DNA from: an uncultured bacterium
GTDB lineage: Bacteria > Bacillota > Clostridia > Oscillospirales > CAG-272
Direction of reading: 5' to 3'
Length of the DNA stretch: 43,025 nucleotides
Assembly (NCBI GenBank): GCA_949282345.1
Contig: CASDOQ010000064.1
Span: forward strand, 1 to 43,025
How positions within the stretch are numbered: the first letter of the stretch is position 1; each line of letters starts with the position of its first letter. The position numbers and the translations under genes are program-made. The notes under the pieces are model-generated. The model did not search any database and was not told the origin of the DNA. It saw nothing but the letters and a program-made list of their open reading frames with translations. Positions 32,476 to 40,603 of the stretch are shown here, piece by piece.

Positions 32476-33384
32476 TCAGGGCCAGAGAGACGGATCTTCA
32501 TAACAGCGGATGGTGTCCTCCAGCCAATAGGAGAATCGGGTGTGCGGGAAACGCGGCGGATAGGTGCGGAAGCGGCGGTAAAGTTCCCGCCCGTCTCCCA
32601 CGTCGTGCCAGATATCTGCAAAGGCAAAATCGTATTCACCGTCCCGCATCATGCCGTCAAGAAAATCAAAGGCATCCGCCGTGATGACCGTCACCTTTTC
32701 CCGGTGCGGGAACTGCGGCAGGATCTCTTCGCAAAAAAGAGAGGCGGCGTCGGGAGAAAGCTCCACGACCGTCACGCTTTCGACCTCGGGTTTTTCGGAG
32801 GCGCGGAAAGCGAAATAGCCAAGTCCCAGCCCGAAGGTCAGTACGCGCCCTGTCGCCTGCCGGACGGCGGGAAGCGTCGTGGCGATCTCATTCGGCATCA
32901 GCGTCATCCATTCCCGACCGTTTTCCAAAACGGCGGGATAGGAGAACTCCCGCATGAAATACCCGAGCATCGGGATCATGCGCCCGTCGGGAAAAACGCG
33001 GAAATCCTGCCGGACAAACGCCTCGCAGGCAGGCAAGCGCATCGTGCGCCATTCCCAGCGTCCGCGTTTCTTCGAGGGAATCCGTACCGTCCGGCAGTAG
33101 GGATCAGCCTCGTAGGCCGCCGGATCTTCTTCCTTTATCATCGGGACGAAATAGTTTTCAAAATAGAGGCGGTCGCGCCCTGCCGTTTCCAGCCCGCAGA
33201 CCGCCGCCAGCACCGAGGCGTATGCATATTCCCGGGAGACCCCGGTTTCTTCGGCGATCTGCCGGACGGTCTCGGGGGTCACGGTATCGGCGGCGAGATT
33301 GAGATAAAGAGAGAGCAGGCGGAGCGTTTCTCCATTATATCGCCGGATCTGCTCCGGGGTCAGACCGCTTTTGTTTCTTTCCAT
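32476..33384 (-). CDS. SAM-dependent methyltransferase / spermidine-synthase-like protein
   Basis: The product has 302 residues. A helical N-terminal part (about 1-80) is followed by a beta-containing segment and a Rossmann-type core with RVLTFGLGLGYFAF (motif I), VTVVELSPDAASLF (acidic end of strand 2) and FAFADIWHD (strand 4). This is the arrangement of class I methyltransferases and spermidine synthases. The substrate is unknown. No SD is visible before the ATG; instead a strong hairpin (33393-33419) lies nine bases upstream. The gene follows the split transketolase pair on the same strand. Confidence 0.72.
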   Translation of the reverse strand: MERNKSGLTPEQIRRYNGETLRLLSLYLNLAADTVTPETVRQIAEETGVSREYAYASVLAAVCGLETAGRDRLYFENYFVPMIKEEDPAAYEADPYCRTVRIPSKKRGRWEWRTMRLPACEAFVRQDFRVFPDGRMIPMLGYFMREFSYPAVLENGREWMTLMPNEIATTLPAVRQATGRVLTFGLGLGYFAFRASEKPEVESVTVVELSPDAASLFCEEILPQFPHREKVTVITADAFDFLDGMMRDGEYDFAFADIWHDVGDGRELYRRFRTYPPRFPHTRFSYWLEDTIRCYEDPSLWP

Positions 33385-33392
33385 TTTTATAT

Positions 33393-33419
33393 AAAGGGGT
33401 ACCTTCGCAGTACCCCTTT
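33393..33419. terminator. hairpin between transketolase and methyltransferase-like genes
   Basis: AAAGGGGTAC and GTACCCCTTT form a perfect 10-bp stem with a 7-base loop. On the plus strand a T-rich run follows; on the minus strand, the direction of both neighbouring genes, the downstream bases are TATATAAAAA, so termination there would be partial. It may also be an RNA-processing or translation-control hairpin. Confidence 0.55.
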
Positions 33420-33430
33420 TCCTTTTCGGT

Positions 33431-34375
33431 TTATTTCTTTTTCAGCGCGATGGCGGCCCGGGCCCGCTCGGCGATCTTTGCGGCGGTAAGGCCGTAGATC
33501 TCCAGCAGTTCGGGAACCTTGCCACTCTGACCGAAGCGATCTTCTACCCCGACGCGCAGTACCGGGACCGGGTGGATTTCAGAAAGAACGCCGGCAACGG
33601 CTTCTCCGAGGCCACCGTTGACGCTATGCTCTTCCGCCGTCACGACGCAACCGGTCTCCTCGGCGGCCTTGATGAGCAGTTCGGTATCCAGGGGTTTGAC
33701 CGTGTGCATATTGATCACGCGGGCGGAAATCCCCTCGGCGGCCAGCATCTCACGGGCTTCCAGCGCCAGATGCACCATGTAGCCGCAGGCAACGATCGTC
33801 ACGTCGCTCCCTTCGCCCATCACCACGCCGCGGCCGATCTCAAAGCGATATTCCGGCATTTCGGCCGTCAGGTTGGGGGTCGCGTAGCGAGAAAAGCGCA
33901 GATACATCGGCCCGTTGTATTGGATGGCGGCGAGGACGGCCGCGCGCGTTTCAAACGCGTCGGACGGATTGATGACCACCATGCCGGGGAGCGAGCGCAT
34001 CAGCGCCAGATCCTCGTCACACTGGTGGGTAGCGCCGTCTTCTCCGACCGTGATGCCGGCGTGCGTACCGACAACCTTGACATTGAGGTGCGGATAGCAG
34101 ATCGAGTTGCGCACCTGCTCAAAGGCACGACCGGCCGAGAACATGGCAAAACTCGAGATGAAGGGAACCTGACCGGCGGCAGCCAGTCCGGCGGCCACCG
34201 AGGTCATATTGGCCTCGGCGATCCCGCAATCGAAGAAACGTTCCGGAAATTTCTTTTTGAAAATACCGGTTTTGGTGGCGGCGGCCAGGTCGGCATCCAG
34301 CACCACGAAGTCGTATTGTTCGCCGAATTCCGCCAGGGCCTTTCCGTAGGCTTCACGGGTTGCGATCTTATCCAT
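33431..34375 (-). CDS. transketolase, C-terminal subunit
   Basis: The product has 314 residues. The start at 34375 has TGAGGTGAAAGAG upstream. It carries the pyrimidine-binding and C-terminal domains of transketolase: ATREAYGKAL, FFDCGIAEANMTSVAAGLA with the thiamine-activating Glu, THAGITVGEDGATHQ, and a C-terminal domain with VVTAEEHSVNGGLGEAVA. It must pair with the N-terminal subunit encoded 10 bases upstream to bind thiamine diphosphate. Split transketolases are common in Clostridia; a role in pentose phosphate interconversion is expected. Confidence 0.93.
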   Translation of the reverse strand: MDKIATREAYGKALAEFGEQYDFVVLDADLAAATKTGIFKKKFPERFFDCGIAEANMTSVAAGLAAAGQVPFISSFAMFSAGRAFEQVRNSICYPHLNVKVVGTHAGITVGEDGATHQCDEDLALMRSLPGMVVINPSDAFETRAAVLAAIQYNGPMYLRFSRYATPNLTAEMPEYRFEIGRGVVMGEGSDVTIVACGYMVHLALEAREMLAAEGISARVINMHTVKPLDTELLIKAAEETGCVVTAEEHSVNGGLGEAVAGVLSEIHPVPVLRVGVEDRFGQSGKVPELLEIYGLTAAKIAERARAAIALKKK

Positions 34376-34385
34376 CTCTTTCACC

Positions 34386-35213
34386 TCACGCTTCTTCTCC
34401 AAGGTCGCGGAGCGCTACCTTGTACTGTTCTTCTTTCGGGGCGGCGCCGTGCCACTCCACAGCGTTTTCCATGTAGGATACGCCCTTCCCCTTGACGGTA
34501 CGGGCAATGATGACGGTCGGCTTTCCCTTCACCGTGCGGGCTTCCCGGAACGCCGCTTCAATCGCATCAAAATCGTTCCCGTCGATCGAGATGACGTGCC
34601 AACCGAAAGCGCGGAACTTTTCATCGTGCGGGGTGGGGTTCATCACTTCGGTGATCGGTCCGTCGATCTGCAGGCCGTTCCAGTCGAGGACGGCGCAGAG
34701 GTTATCGAGTTTATAGTGCGCGGCGAACATGGCGGCTTCCCAGACCTGTCCTTCCTCGCTCTCTCCGTCGCCAAGGACCGCATAAGTACGATAGGCGGCG
34801 CCGGAGATCTTCGCGGCAAGCGCCATGCCGCAGGCGGCAGAAATCCCCTGCCCGAGAGAACCGGTCGACATATCCACGCCGGGGATATGCTTCATATCCG
34901 GGTGCCCCTGCAAACGGCTGCCGGTATGGCGCAACGTGTTGAGTTCCTCCACGGGGAAGAAACCGCGGTTAGCCAGCGTGGCGTACAGTGCCGGGGCCGT
35001 ATGTCCTTTGGAAAGTACGAAGCGGTCGCGCCCCTCCATCTTCGGCTGGGAGGGGTCGATCTTCATTTCTTCAAAATACAAACAGGCCATCAGATCGGCA
35101 ATGCCAAGAGAGCCGCCGGGATGACCGCATCCGGCGTGATAAACACCCTCGATGATCCCCACGCGGATCTTTCTTGCAATCTCTGCAAGTTCCTGCTTTC
35201 TTGCTTGTTCCAT
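34386..35213 (-). CDS. transketolase, N-terminal (diphosphate-binding) subunit
   Basis: The product has 275 residues. The start at 35213 follows GAAAGGAAAA. Motifs: HAGCGHPGGSLGIADLM, DRFVLSKGHTAPALYA, TGSLGQGISAACGMAL, and the thiamine diphosphate motif GDGESEEGQVWEAAMFAAHYKLDN (GDG at its start and N at its end). It uses thiamine diphosphate with Mg2+ and works with the following C-terminal subunit. Own promoter at 35257-35285. Confidence 0.94.
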   Translation of the reverse strand: MEQARKQELAEIARKIRVGIIEGVYHAGCGHPGGSLGIADLMACLYFEEMKIDPSQPKMEGRDRFVLSKGHTAPALYATLANRGFFPVEELNTLRHTGSRLQGHPDMKHIPGVDMSTGSLGQGISAACGMALAAKISGAAYRTYAVLGDGESEEGQVWEAAMFAAHYKLDNLCAVLDWNGLQIDGPITEVMNPTPHDEKFRAFGWHVISIDGNDFDAIEAAFREARTVKGKPTVIIARTVKGKGVSYMENAVEWHGAAPKEEQYKVALRDLGEEA

Positions 35214-35256
35214 GCTGTTTTCCTTTCCGGCTTTCGCCGTCGCTAATTTCTTTTTT

Positions 35257-35285
35257 ATTGTACACAAGAAAGGCCGCTTTGTCAA
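35257..35285 (-). promoter_or_regulatory. promoter of the split transketolase operon
   Basis: TTGACA (35285-35280), 17 bases, TACAAT (35262-35257) on the minus strand. Upstream of it, 35290-35450 is a purine-rich non-coding stretch with no other visible signal. Confidence 0.82.
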
Positions 35286-35443
35286 TAGAAAACGCGAAAA
35301 GCAACCATCGGGGCGAAAAAGAAAAAGCCCGGAAGAGGGCGACGGGGAAAGAAGGAGTGCCGAACGCGGAAAAGCCGAGGAACGCGCCGGAAAATCGAAA
35401 AAAGAAAAGCAAAAAGAAAAAAGAACGGCAGAGGGCAGAAAAG

Positions 35444-35487
35444 AAAAAAGAAAACGCGGGGGGTACCAGCAGTAGAACCCCTCCGCG
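35444..35487 (-). terminator. terminator of the rplJL operon
   Basis: CGCGGAGGGGT and ACCCCCCGCG pair with one bulged A and are followed on the minus strand by TTTTCTTTTTTCTTTTC. It lies 20 bases after the rplL stop. Confidence 0.85.
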
Positions 35488-35506
35488 CTTCCCGGGATCG
35501 GTAAAA

Positions 35507-35887
35507 TTACTTGATTTCGACTTCCGCGCCGGCAGCCTTGAGCTCCTCGGCGATCTTGTTGGCTTCGTCCTTGGAAACGCCTTCCTTCACGGTCTTGGGA
35601 GCGCCCTCGACCATGTCCTTGGCTTCCTTCAGGCCGAGACCGGTGATGTTACGGACAGCCTTGATAACGTCGAGCTTCTTCTCGCCGAAGGCCTTCAGCA
35701 CAACATCAAATTCGGTCTTCTCTTCCTCGGCGGGAGCGGCGGCACCGGCAACGGCGGCACCGGCAACGGCGACGGGAGCGGCGCTGACGCCGAATTCCTC
35801 TTCGAGAGCTTTCACGAGGTCAGCCAGTTCAAGAATGGTAAGACCTTTGATTTCTTCCAGGATCTGAGCGGTTTTTTCACTTGCCAT
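35507..35887 (-). CDS. rplL: 50S ribosomal protein L7/L12
   Basis: A 126-residue acidic protein. N-terminal dimerisation and L10-binding helices ([28 protein letters not shown]), an Ala/Pro/Glu hinge ([15 protein letters not shown]) and the globular C-terminal domain ([35 protein letters not shown]) are complete. It forms the stalk that recruits translation factors. Cotranscribed with rplJ 54 bases upstream; a terminator follows directly, so rpoB is not in this unit. Confidence 0.97.
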   Translation of the reverse strand: MASEKTAQILEEIKGLTILELADLVKALEEEFGVSAAPVAVAGAAVAGAAAPAEEEKTEFDVVLKAFGEKKLDVIKAVRNITGLGLKEAKDMVEGAPKTVKEGVSKDEANKIAEELKAAGAEVEIK

Positions 35888-35941
35888 GATTAAATACCTC
35901 CGATTTCAATCGTTCTTTTATTTTTTGTTTTGGGGAATGAC

Positions 35942-36460
35942 TCAGGCCTCGGCCGGCGCTTCCGCGCTGCCGTCCTTGTCGATGATTGCCTGCAGAGCGC
36001 GGGCAAAGCTGTACAGCGGGGACATCATGCTGCCGAGCATTTTGGCAATGAGCACTTCGCGGGACGGGATAGCCGCCAGCGCGTTGACTCCCTCTGCATC
36101 CAGGACCTGACCGTCCACGAAGCCGGCGCGGATCTCAAAGGACTCTACCTTGTCGGCATATTCCTTCATGATCTTGGCGGCGGCAACGGGATCGTTCTCA
36201 CTGATGGCGACAGCCGTCATGCCGACGAGATGTTCCTTCAGTGCCGAGTACCCGACTTCATCACAGGCTCTGCCGGTGATGGAGTTCTTCAGTACCGAAT
36301 ACTGAACCCCTGCCGCACGAAGTGCAGCGCGGAGTTTGGTATCGTCCTCGACCGTAATGCCTTCATACTTTACGATAACGCCGGCAGATGCGTTTTTCAT
36401 CTTTGCGGCGAGATTCGCAACAGCTTCCTGCTTTGCAGCAAGAATTTTCTGACTGGGCAT
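35942..36460 (-). CDS. rplJ: 50S ribosomal protein L10
   Basis: The product has 172 residues. The start at 36460 (MPSQKILAAKQEAVANLA) is preceded by TACGGAGGTAAAAAC. Typical blocks are LRAALRAAGVQYSVLKNSI and KEHLVGMTAVAISENDP, and the C-terminal helix that binds L7/L12 is present. Together with L7/L12 it builds the ribosomal stalk. It is autoregulated through the leader directly upstream. No rplK or rplA is present before it. Confidence 0.97.
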   Translation of the reverse strand: MPSQKILAAKQEAVANLAAKMKNASAGVIVKYEGITVEDDTKLRAALRAAGVQYSVLKNSITGRACDEVGYSALKEHLVGMTAVAISENDPVAAAKIMKEYADKVESFEIRAGFVDGQVLDAEGVNALAAIPSREVLIAKMLGSMMSPLYSFARALQAIIDKDGSAEAPAEA

Positions 36461-36482
36461 TGTTTTTACCTCCGTATTGTAA

Positions 36483-36525
36483 TAAAAAATCCTTTTCCCG
36501 GGCACAGCAAGCCGCAAGAAAAGGA
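36483..36525 (-). terminator. attenuator terminator of the L10 leader
   Basis: TCCTTTTC (36525-36518) pairs with GAAAAGGA (36497-36490) on the minus strand, followed by seven T-rich bases. It is placed between the L10-binding region and the rplJ start. Confidence 0.75.
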
Positions 36526-36549
36526 ACACACCGAAAAAACCTCTGTTCT

Positions 36550-36602
36550 TTTCCTCGGCAGGAGAGCGCCGTGCGCCTTTACGGGAACCTGCTGTCTTAG
36601 GA
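36550..36602 (-). ncRNA. ribosomal protein L10 leader
   Basis: On the minus strand CCTAAGACAGCAGGT and CTCCTGCCGAGG flank a helical core, the conserved arrangement of the Firmicute L10 leader. Excess L10(L12)4 complex binds it and favours the attenuator at 36525-36483. Confidence 0.88.
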
Positions 36603-36613
36603 TTGACGCAATT

Positions 36614-36642
36614 ATTATACCGTGCGTTCTCACGTTTGTCAA
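36614..36642 (-). promoter_or_regulatory. perfect sigma-A promoter of rplJL
   Basis: TTGACA (36642-36637), exactly 17 bases, TATAAT (36619-36614). The rplJL unit therefore has its own strong promoter. Confidence 0.9.
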
Positions 36643-36667
36643 CCCTTTTCAAAAATATTTTTTCGCC

Positions 36668-36696
36668 TTGCAAAAAAATCGCTTTTGTGCTATACT
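36668..36696 (+). promoter_or_regulatory. promoter of the AEC permease gene
   Basis: TTGCAA (36668-36673), 17 bases, TATACT (36691-36696), divergent from rplJL. Confidence 0.75.
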
Positions 36697-36726
36697 TTTT
36701 CCAATCGATTATAAAGGAGTACCGCC

Positions 36727-37650
36727 TTGAATACCATGCTGACCGCTTTCTCGACCGTAGCGATGATGCTTCTCTGCGCCCTGCCGGGATTCATTGCGAT
36801 AAAGACCCGCATTCTGCGGGAGGAGTCGATCCCCGTCCTCGCCCGGGTACTGCTCTACATATGCCAGCCCGCGCTGATCTTCTATTCCTTGTCCGGGATC
36901 CCCTACAGCACCGGCCTCCTTCTCGATATGCTCCTTGTTTTTCTGCTTTCTCTCGTGCTGATCGGCGGGACGATCGGGCTCGTCTTTTTCCTTTTGCGCC
37001 GCCGGGTGGCCGAAGCGCGCTTCCGTATCTATACCATCGCCACCGCGCTCGGGAATTTCGGATTTATGGGTGTGCCGATGCTCAAGGCTCTTCTCCCGGG
37101 GTATCCCGAGGCTCTTGCCTTCTCCACGGTTTTTTCGGTCTCCCTGAACCTGCTTGCCTGGACGGTCGCCTGCTCGGTGATCTCTCTTGATACGCGCTAT
37201 ATCAGCTTAAAAAAGATCTTTCTTAATCCTCCCGTGCTGGCTCTTCCCTTTGCCCTGATCCTGTTCATCATGGGGATCACGCTCCCCGCTCCGATCACCG
37301 GCACCATCAATTACCTGGCGGAGATGTCCACGCCGCTCTGTATGCTCATCATGGGTGCGCGGCTGGCCCTCTCGGATTTCCGGCGTATCTTCCTGACGCC
37401 GGTACACTACCTCGTCGTCGGGGTAAAGCAGATCCTCCTTCCCGCGGCCACGCTCGGCATCCTGCTGCTTCTCTCGGTCACGGCGGATCTGCGCGCCGCC
37501 GTCTATATCCTCATGTGCTGTCCCGTTGCCAGCGTCATTCTGAATTTCTCCGAGATGCTGGGGGAAGGACAGGAAAGTGCCGCCGGGCTTGTTCTGCTCG
37601 GTACGATCCTCTCCGCGCTTACGTTGCCGCTGATGACGCTCTTACTCTGA
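36727..37650 (+). CDS. AEC (auxin efflux carrier) family permease
   Basis: The product has 307 residues. The TTG at 36727 is chosen because AAGGAG ends seven bases upstream; the ATG at 36736 would be 16 bases away. Ten hydrophobic segments in the AEC 5+5 arrangement are visible, with the conserved helix-break stretches ATALGNFGFMGVPML and CPVASVILNFSEM. Family members transport malate, other organic acids or small amphipathic compounds; a substrate cannot be named. It is a single-gene unit with its own promoter and terminator. Confidence 0.9.
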   Translation: MNTMLTAFSTVAMMLLCALPGFIAIKTRILREESIPVLARVLLYICQPALIFYSLSGIPYSTGLLLDMLLVFLLSLVLIGGTIGLVFFLLRRRVAEARFRIYTIATALGNFGFMGVPMLKALLPGYPEALAFSTVFSVSLNLLAWTVACSVISLDTRYISLKKIFLNPPVLALPFALILFIMGITLPAPITGTINYLAEMSTPLCMLIMGARLALSDFRRIFLTPVHYLVVGVKQILLPAATLGILLLLSVTADLRAAVYILMCCPVASVILNFSEMLGEGQESAAGLVLLGTILSALTLPLMTLLL

Positions 37651-37698
37651 CTCCGAAAACCCGTAAAACGCCCGGCGATCCGCCGTGCAAAGATCGGA

Positions 37699-37730
37699 AA
37701 AGCCCCTGCCTTCTCCCGGCAGGGGCTTTT
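37699..37730. terminator. bidirectional terminator between AEC permease and acyltransferase genes
   Basis: AGCCCCTGCC (37701-37710) and GGCAGGGGCT (37718-37727) form a 10-bp stem, with TTTT on the plus side and a T run on the minus side. Confidence 0.85.
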
Positions 37731-37792
37731 TGATCAGTCGGGCGGCATCCGCCGCGCGAAAAAAGGAAAAAGGCAAAAGCGAGACAGAAGGC

Positions 37793-38512
37793 TCAGGAAC
37801 GACGCGTCAGATCCTCCGCCGCCACCGAAACGATCCGGGCAAGCGCATTGGCGCGGTCGCAAAGCCGGTCGGCGATCTCCTGCAGATCGGTCGTCCCGGC
37901 GGAAAGCTCCGAAAAGCGAACCGGGCGGTCGATGATAAAGGCACGTTCCTTCTTTTTATAATAAGAAACGAAGATCGGCAGATCGGTCCCCTTCCGCAGC
38001 ATATGCCCGGCGAGCACGGCAAATCCGCTGTAAAACTTACGCAGATTATCAAAATACCCCCGGGAGGAATCCTCCGGGAAGATGATGAGGCTCTGCCCCG
38101 AAGCCAGTGCCTCACAACTCTTATGCACCGTACTCACAAAGCGGGCGTCCCGATACGTCGGGATCAGTCGCAGTCCTCTGTAAAACAGCCAGGCAAACGG
38201 CGTTCCCACCAGGCCGACCAACCGTGCAAGCCATTTTCTCATGTGTTTTTTCTGATAAAAGTAAACGCGTGATAGATACCGATAGACCGAAAACGGCCCC
38301 TCGGTCATCTCATGCGTCCCCCAAAAACGGAAGGAAAGGTCAAAATAGATCTCCCAAGCGAGCGGGGCGGAGGCACCGACGTGATTGCTGAGGATCAGGG
38401 ACGGCTCGGTCACGCGCTCGCCGAGATAGATGAATTTCGGACGACGGATAAAGGGGCGCGCCACGCTCCGATAAATACGGAACCACAACCGTCGCGTTGC
38501 TTTTTTCTGCAT
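37793..38512 (-). CDS. PlsC-like lysophospholipid acyltransferase family protein
   Basis: With the start at 38512 the product has 239 residues; a start at 38593 would overlap the HAD gene by 32 bases and add a charged stretch. No clear SD decides this (AGGGCGGAAAG is the best). The fold motifs are LILSNHVGASAPLAWE near residues 39-53, a central hydrophobic part (LARLVGLVGTPFAWLF), and SLIIFPEDSSRGYFD, equivalent to the FPEGTR motif. In classical enzymes the first motif is NHxxxxD; here the position five after His44 is Ala49, so the catalytic Asp is absent. It may be a divergent acyltransferase subgroup or act differently. Confidence 0.75.
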   Translation of the reverse strand: MQKKATRRLWFRIYRSVARPFIRRPKFIYLGERVTEPSLILSNHVGASAPLAWEIYFDLSFRFWGTHEMTEGPFSVYRYLSRVYFYQKKHMRKWLARLVGLVGTPFAWLFYRGLRLIPTYRDARFVSTVHKSCEALASGQSLIIFPEDSSRGYFDNLRKFYSGFAVLAGHMLRKGTDLPIFVSYYKKKERAFIIDRPVRFSELSAGTTDLQEIADRLCDRANALARIVSVAAEDLTRRS

Positions 38513-38561
38513 TTTCGTGTTTCTTTCCGCCCTTCTTTCATCTTTTTCATTTTTTACGCGG

Positions 38562-39212
38562 TCATTTCCCCGCAAGGATGGCCGCAGTGGCATCGGCGGG
38601 CGTTTCGGCCGTTATTTGCGCCCCCGAGGAAAGAAGTTCCTCACGGCTCCCGTACCCCCACAGGGCACCGAGCGCGCTCGCGCGGTTTTCCCGCGCGGCG
38701 CACATATCGTAAGAGCGGTCACCGACCATTACGCTCCGTTCAGCGGGAACACCGCTGTCCGTCAGTGCATAGGCAAGCAGTTCGCCCTTGTCCCCGCGCG
38801 TTCCGTCAAATTCCGGCCCGTAGATCTTTTCAAAATACCGGGACAGCCCGAACGCCCCGAGGATCCGCTCGGCATATTGCCACGGCTTTCCGGTCGCAAC
38901 GAACAGGCGGCACCCCGACTCCCTGAGACGGCAGAGCATCTCCTCCACCCCAGCGTAAACGCTGTTCTCCAAGAGCCCCGTCTTACCGTAATACTCGCGG
39001 TAAAGGGCGACCGCGCGACGCGCATCGGCATCGTCAAGCCCGTAATACCGGCGGAAAGAATCGTAGAGCGGCGGGCCGATAAATCCCGTGCTGACCTCCT
39101 CCGCCGGGGTAGGGATTCCAAGCCGGCCGAGTGCATACGCCGCTCCGGCCAGGATACCGGGACGCGAATCAGTCAATGTCCCGTCCAGATCAAAAAACAC
39201 AAAACCGTACAT
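38562..39212 (-). CDS. HAD family hydrolase (phosphoglycolate-phosphatase-like)
   Basis: The product has 216 residues. HAD motif I is FFDLDGTLTDS with the nucleophile and acid Asp residues, motif II is LFVATGKP, the motif III Lys lies in TRGDKGELLAYAL, and motif IV is VMVGDRSYDMCAA. The helical cap between about residues 15 and 80 makes it subclass I. It dephosphorylates a small phosphometabolite; the substrate is unknown. It precedes the PlsC-like gene by 49 bases and has a promoter at 39280-39308. Confidence 0.92.
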   Translation of the reverse strand: MYGFVFFDLDGTLTDSRPGILAGAAYALGRLGIPTPAEEVSTGFIGPPLYDSFRRYYGLDDADARRAVALYREYYGKTGLLENSVYAGVEEMLCRLRESGCRLFVATGKPWQYAERILGAFGLSRYFEKIYGPEFDGTRGDKGELLAYALTDSGVPAERSVMVGDRSYDMCAARENRASALGALWGYGSREELLSSGAQITAETPADATAAILAGK

Positions 39213-39279
39213 ACGCCCTCCGAAAGTTCTTCACACCCGGCGGGGTGCGAACCGCGGTCTTTCATCGTCAACACTTTAT

Positions 39280-39308
39280 AATATACCACAAAAACCGGTG
39301 AATTGCAA
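39280..39308 (-). promoter_or_regulatory. promoter of the HAD/acyltransferase unit
   Basis: TTGCAA (39308-39303), 17 bases, TATATT (39285-39280). Between it and the YhaO-type promoter (39309-39479) is GC-rich non-coding DNA with a GAGCGGCCGCTC palindrome at 39347-39358 and no other visible element. Confidence 0.6.
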
Positions 39309-39479
39309 CCAAAAAATAAAAAGTATCCGATATTTTTTGGAGAGAAGAGCGGCCGCTCCGGCGGCGCACCGGCGGGGCGGAACCGCCACCCGCTCAAAGC
39401 CCCGGACAAGACCCGATCCTCGGCTTCCACGCGGGAAGAGGAAGCCCCGCATTCCGAACGCGACGCCGGCAGGATAACC

Positions 39480-39509
39480 TTGACAAGCAACCCCCGGGTG
39501 AAATATAAT
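39480..39509 (+). promoter_or_regulatory. promoter of the YhaO/YhaN-like operon
   Basis: TTGACA (39480-39485), an 18-base spacer and TATAAT (39504-39509), 30 bases before the first start codon. Confidence 0.82.
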
Positions 39510-39538
39510 GGAGGAAAGCAATCATCAGGGAGAATAAG

Positions 39539-40603
39539 ATGAAGTTTATTCATACAGCCGATCTACACCTCGGTGCCTCCATGCGGGCGCATCTGGATCG
39601 GAGTGCGGCGGAAAAGCGCCGCGGCGAACTGCTGCACGTGTTCGGCCGGATCGCGGAAAAGGCCCGGAGCGAAGGCGCCGCCGTATTGATCGCCGGCGAT
39701 CTGTTTGATACCGACGCCCCCGGGAAGCAGACGCGGGATTACGTCATGGACACCATGGCATCGCTACCCGACGTCGCGTTCCTCTGCCTCAGTGGAAACC
39801 ATGATGCCGGTTTTTTCTCCGCCGCGGCAGAAAGGCCGAGCAATCTGCATCTTTTCGGAGAAGAGTGGGGACGGGTGGAATTTGACGAATGCGACGTTTA
39901 CGGTGCCTGCCCTGCCGGCAGTCCCGATTACGAGGCGCTGCAGCCCGATCCGAACCGAAAAAACATCGTTTTGTTACACGGTGCGCTGAAGGCCGGCGGC
40001 CGCGCCGCCCCCGGCGAGATCGTCCTCTCCCGCCTTGCCGGAAAAGCGATCGACTATCTTGCCCTCGGCCACTACCACGCCTATACCGAGGGAAAACTCG
40101 ATGAAAGAGGGCGTTACGTATACGCCGGATGCCCGGAAGGACGCGGATTTGACGAATGCGGCCTGCACGGCATCGTTCTGCTCGATACCGAAGGCGACGG
40201 GATCACCTCGCATTTTCTCCCCTTTGCGGAACGCACCCTCCACAGCGTTGCCGTGGACGTCACCGGCGCGAAAGGAATGCGGGATATCGAACTGGCGGCC
40301 CGCCGGGCACTTTCCGGCATTCCCGCCACCGACATGGCCGAACTGATCCTGCGCGGCAATCTGCCCGGCGACTTCTGCCGCAATATTCCCTTCCTACAGG
40401 AACTGCTTTCGGGGCTTTATTTCTTCGCCTCCGTCAAGGATGAGACCCGTCTCCTCCTCGACCCCGATACCTGGAAAAACGACAAAAGCCTGAAGGGGGA
40501 ATTCATCCGCCGGGTACTGGCAGCCGGCCTTTCGCAAGAAAAGCGCGACGCCATTCTGGAAGCCGGGCTTTCCGCCCTGCGGGGGGAGGTCACGGGTCTA
40601 TGA
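39539..40603 (+). CDS. YhaO/SbcD-like metallophosphoesterase (DNA repair exonuclease)
   Basis: The product has 354 residues. All nuclease motifs are intact: HTADLHLG (Asp and His ligands), IAGDLFDTD, LSGNHDAG, LLHGALK and LGHYHAY, the order of the SbcD/Mre11 two-metal site. The last ~120 residues form the cap and C-terminal part. It is expected to act with the following ATPase on DNA ends. SD AGGGAG; the gene overlaps the ATPase gene by four bases, so the two are translated together. Confidence 0.9.
   Translation: MKFIHTADLHLGASMRAHLDRSAAEKRRGELLHVFGRIAEKARSEGAAVLIAGDLFDTDAPGKQTRDYVMDTMASLPDVAFLCLSGNHDAGFFSAAAERPSNLHLFGEEWGRVEFDECDVYGACPAGSPDYEALQPDPNRKNIVLLHGALKAGGRAAPGEIVLSRLAGKAIDYLALGHYHAYTEGKLDERGRYVYAGCPEGRGFDECGLHGIVLLDTEGDGITSHFLPFAERTLHSVAVDVTGAKGMRDIELAARRALSGIPATDMAELILRGNLPGDFCRNIPFLQELLSGLYFFASVKDETRLLLDPDTWKNDKSLKGEFIRRVLAAGLSQEKRDAILEAGLSALRGEVTGL

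Noticed and set aside
35152-35506. Purine-rich plus-strand frames between transketolase and rplL
   Set aside because: The Lys/Glu/Arg-rich translations reflect A/G-rich intergenic DNA and overlap known promoter and terminator elements.
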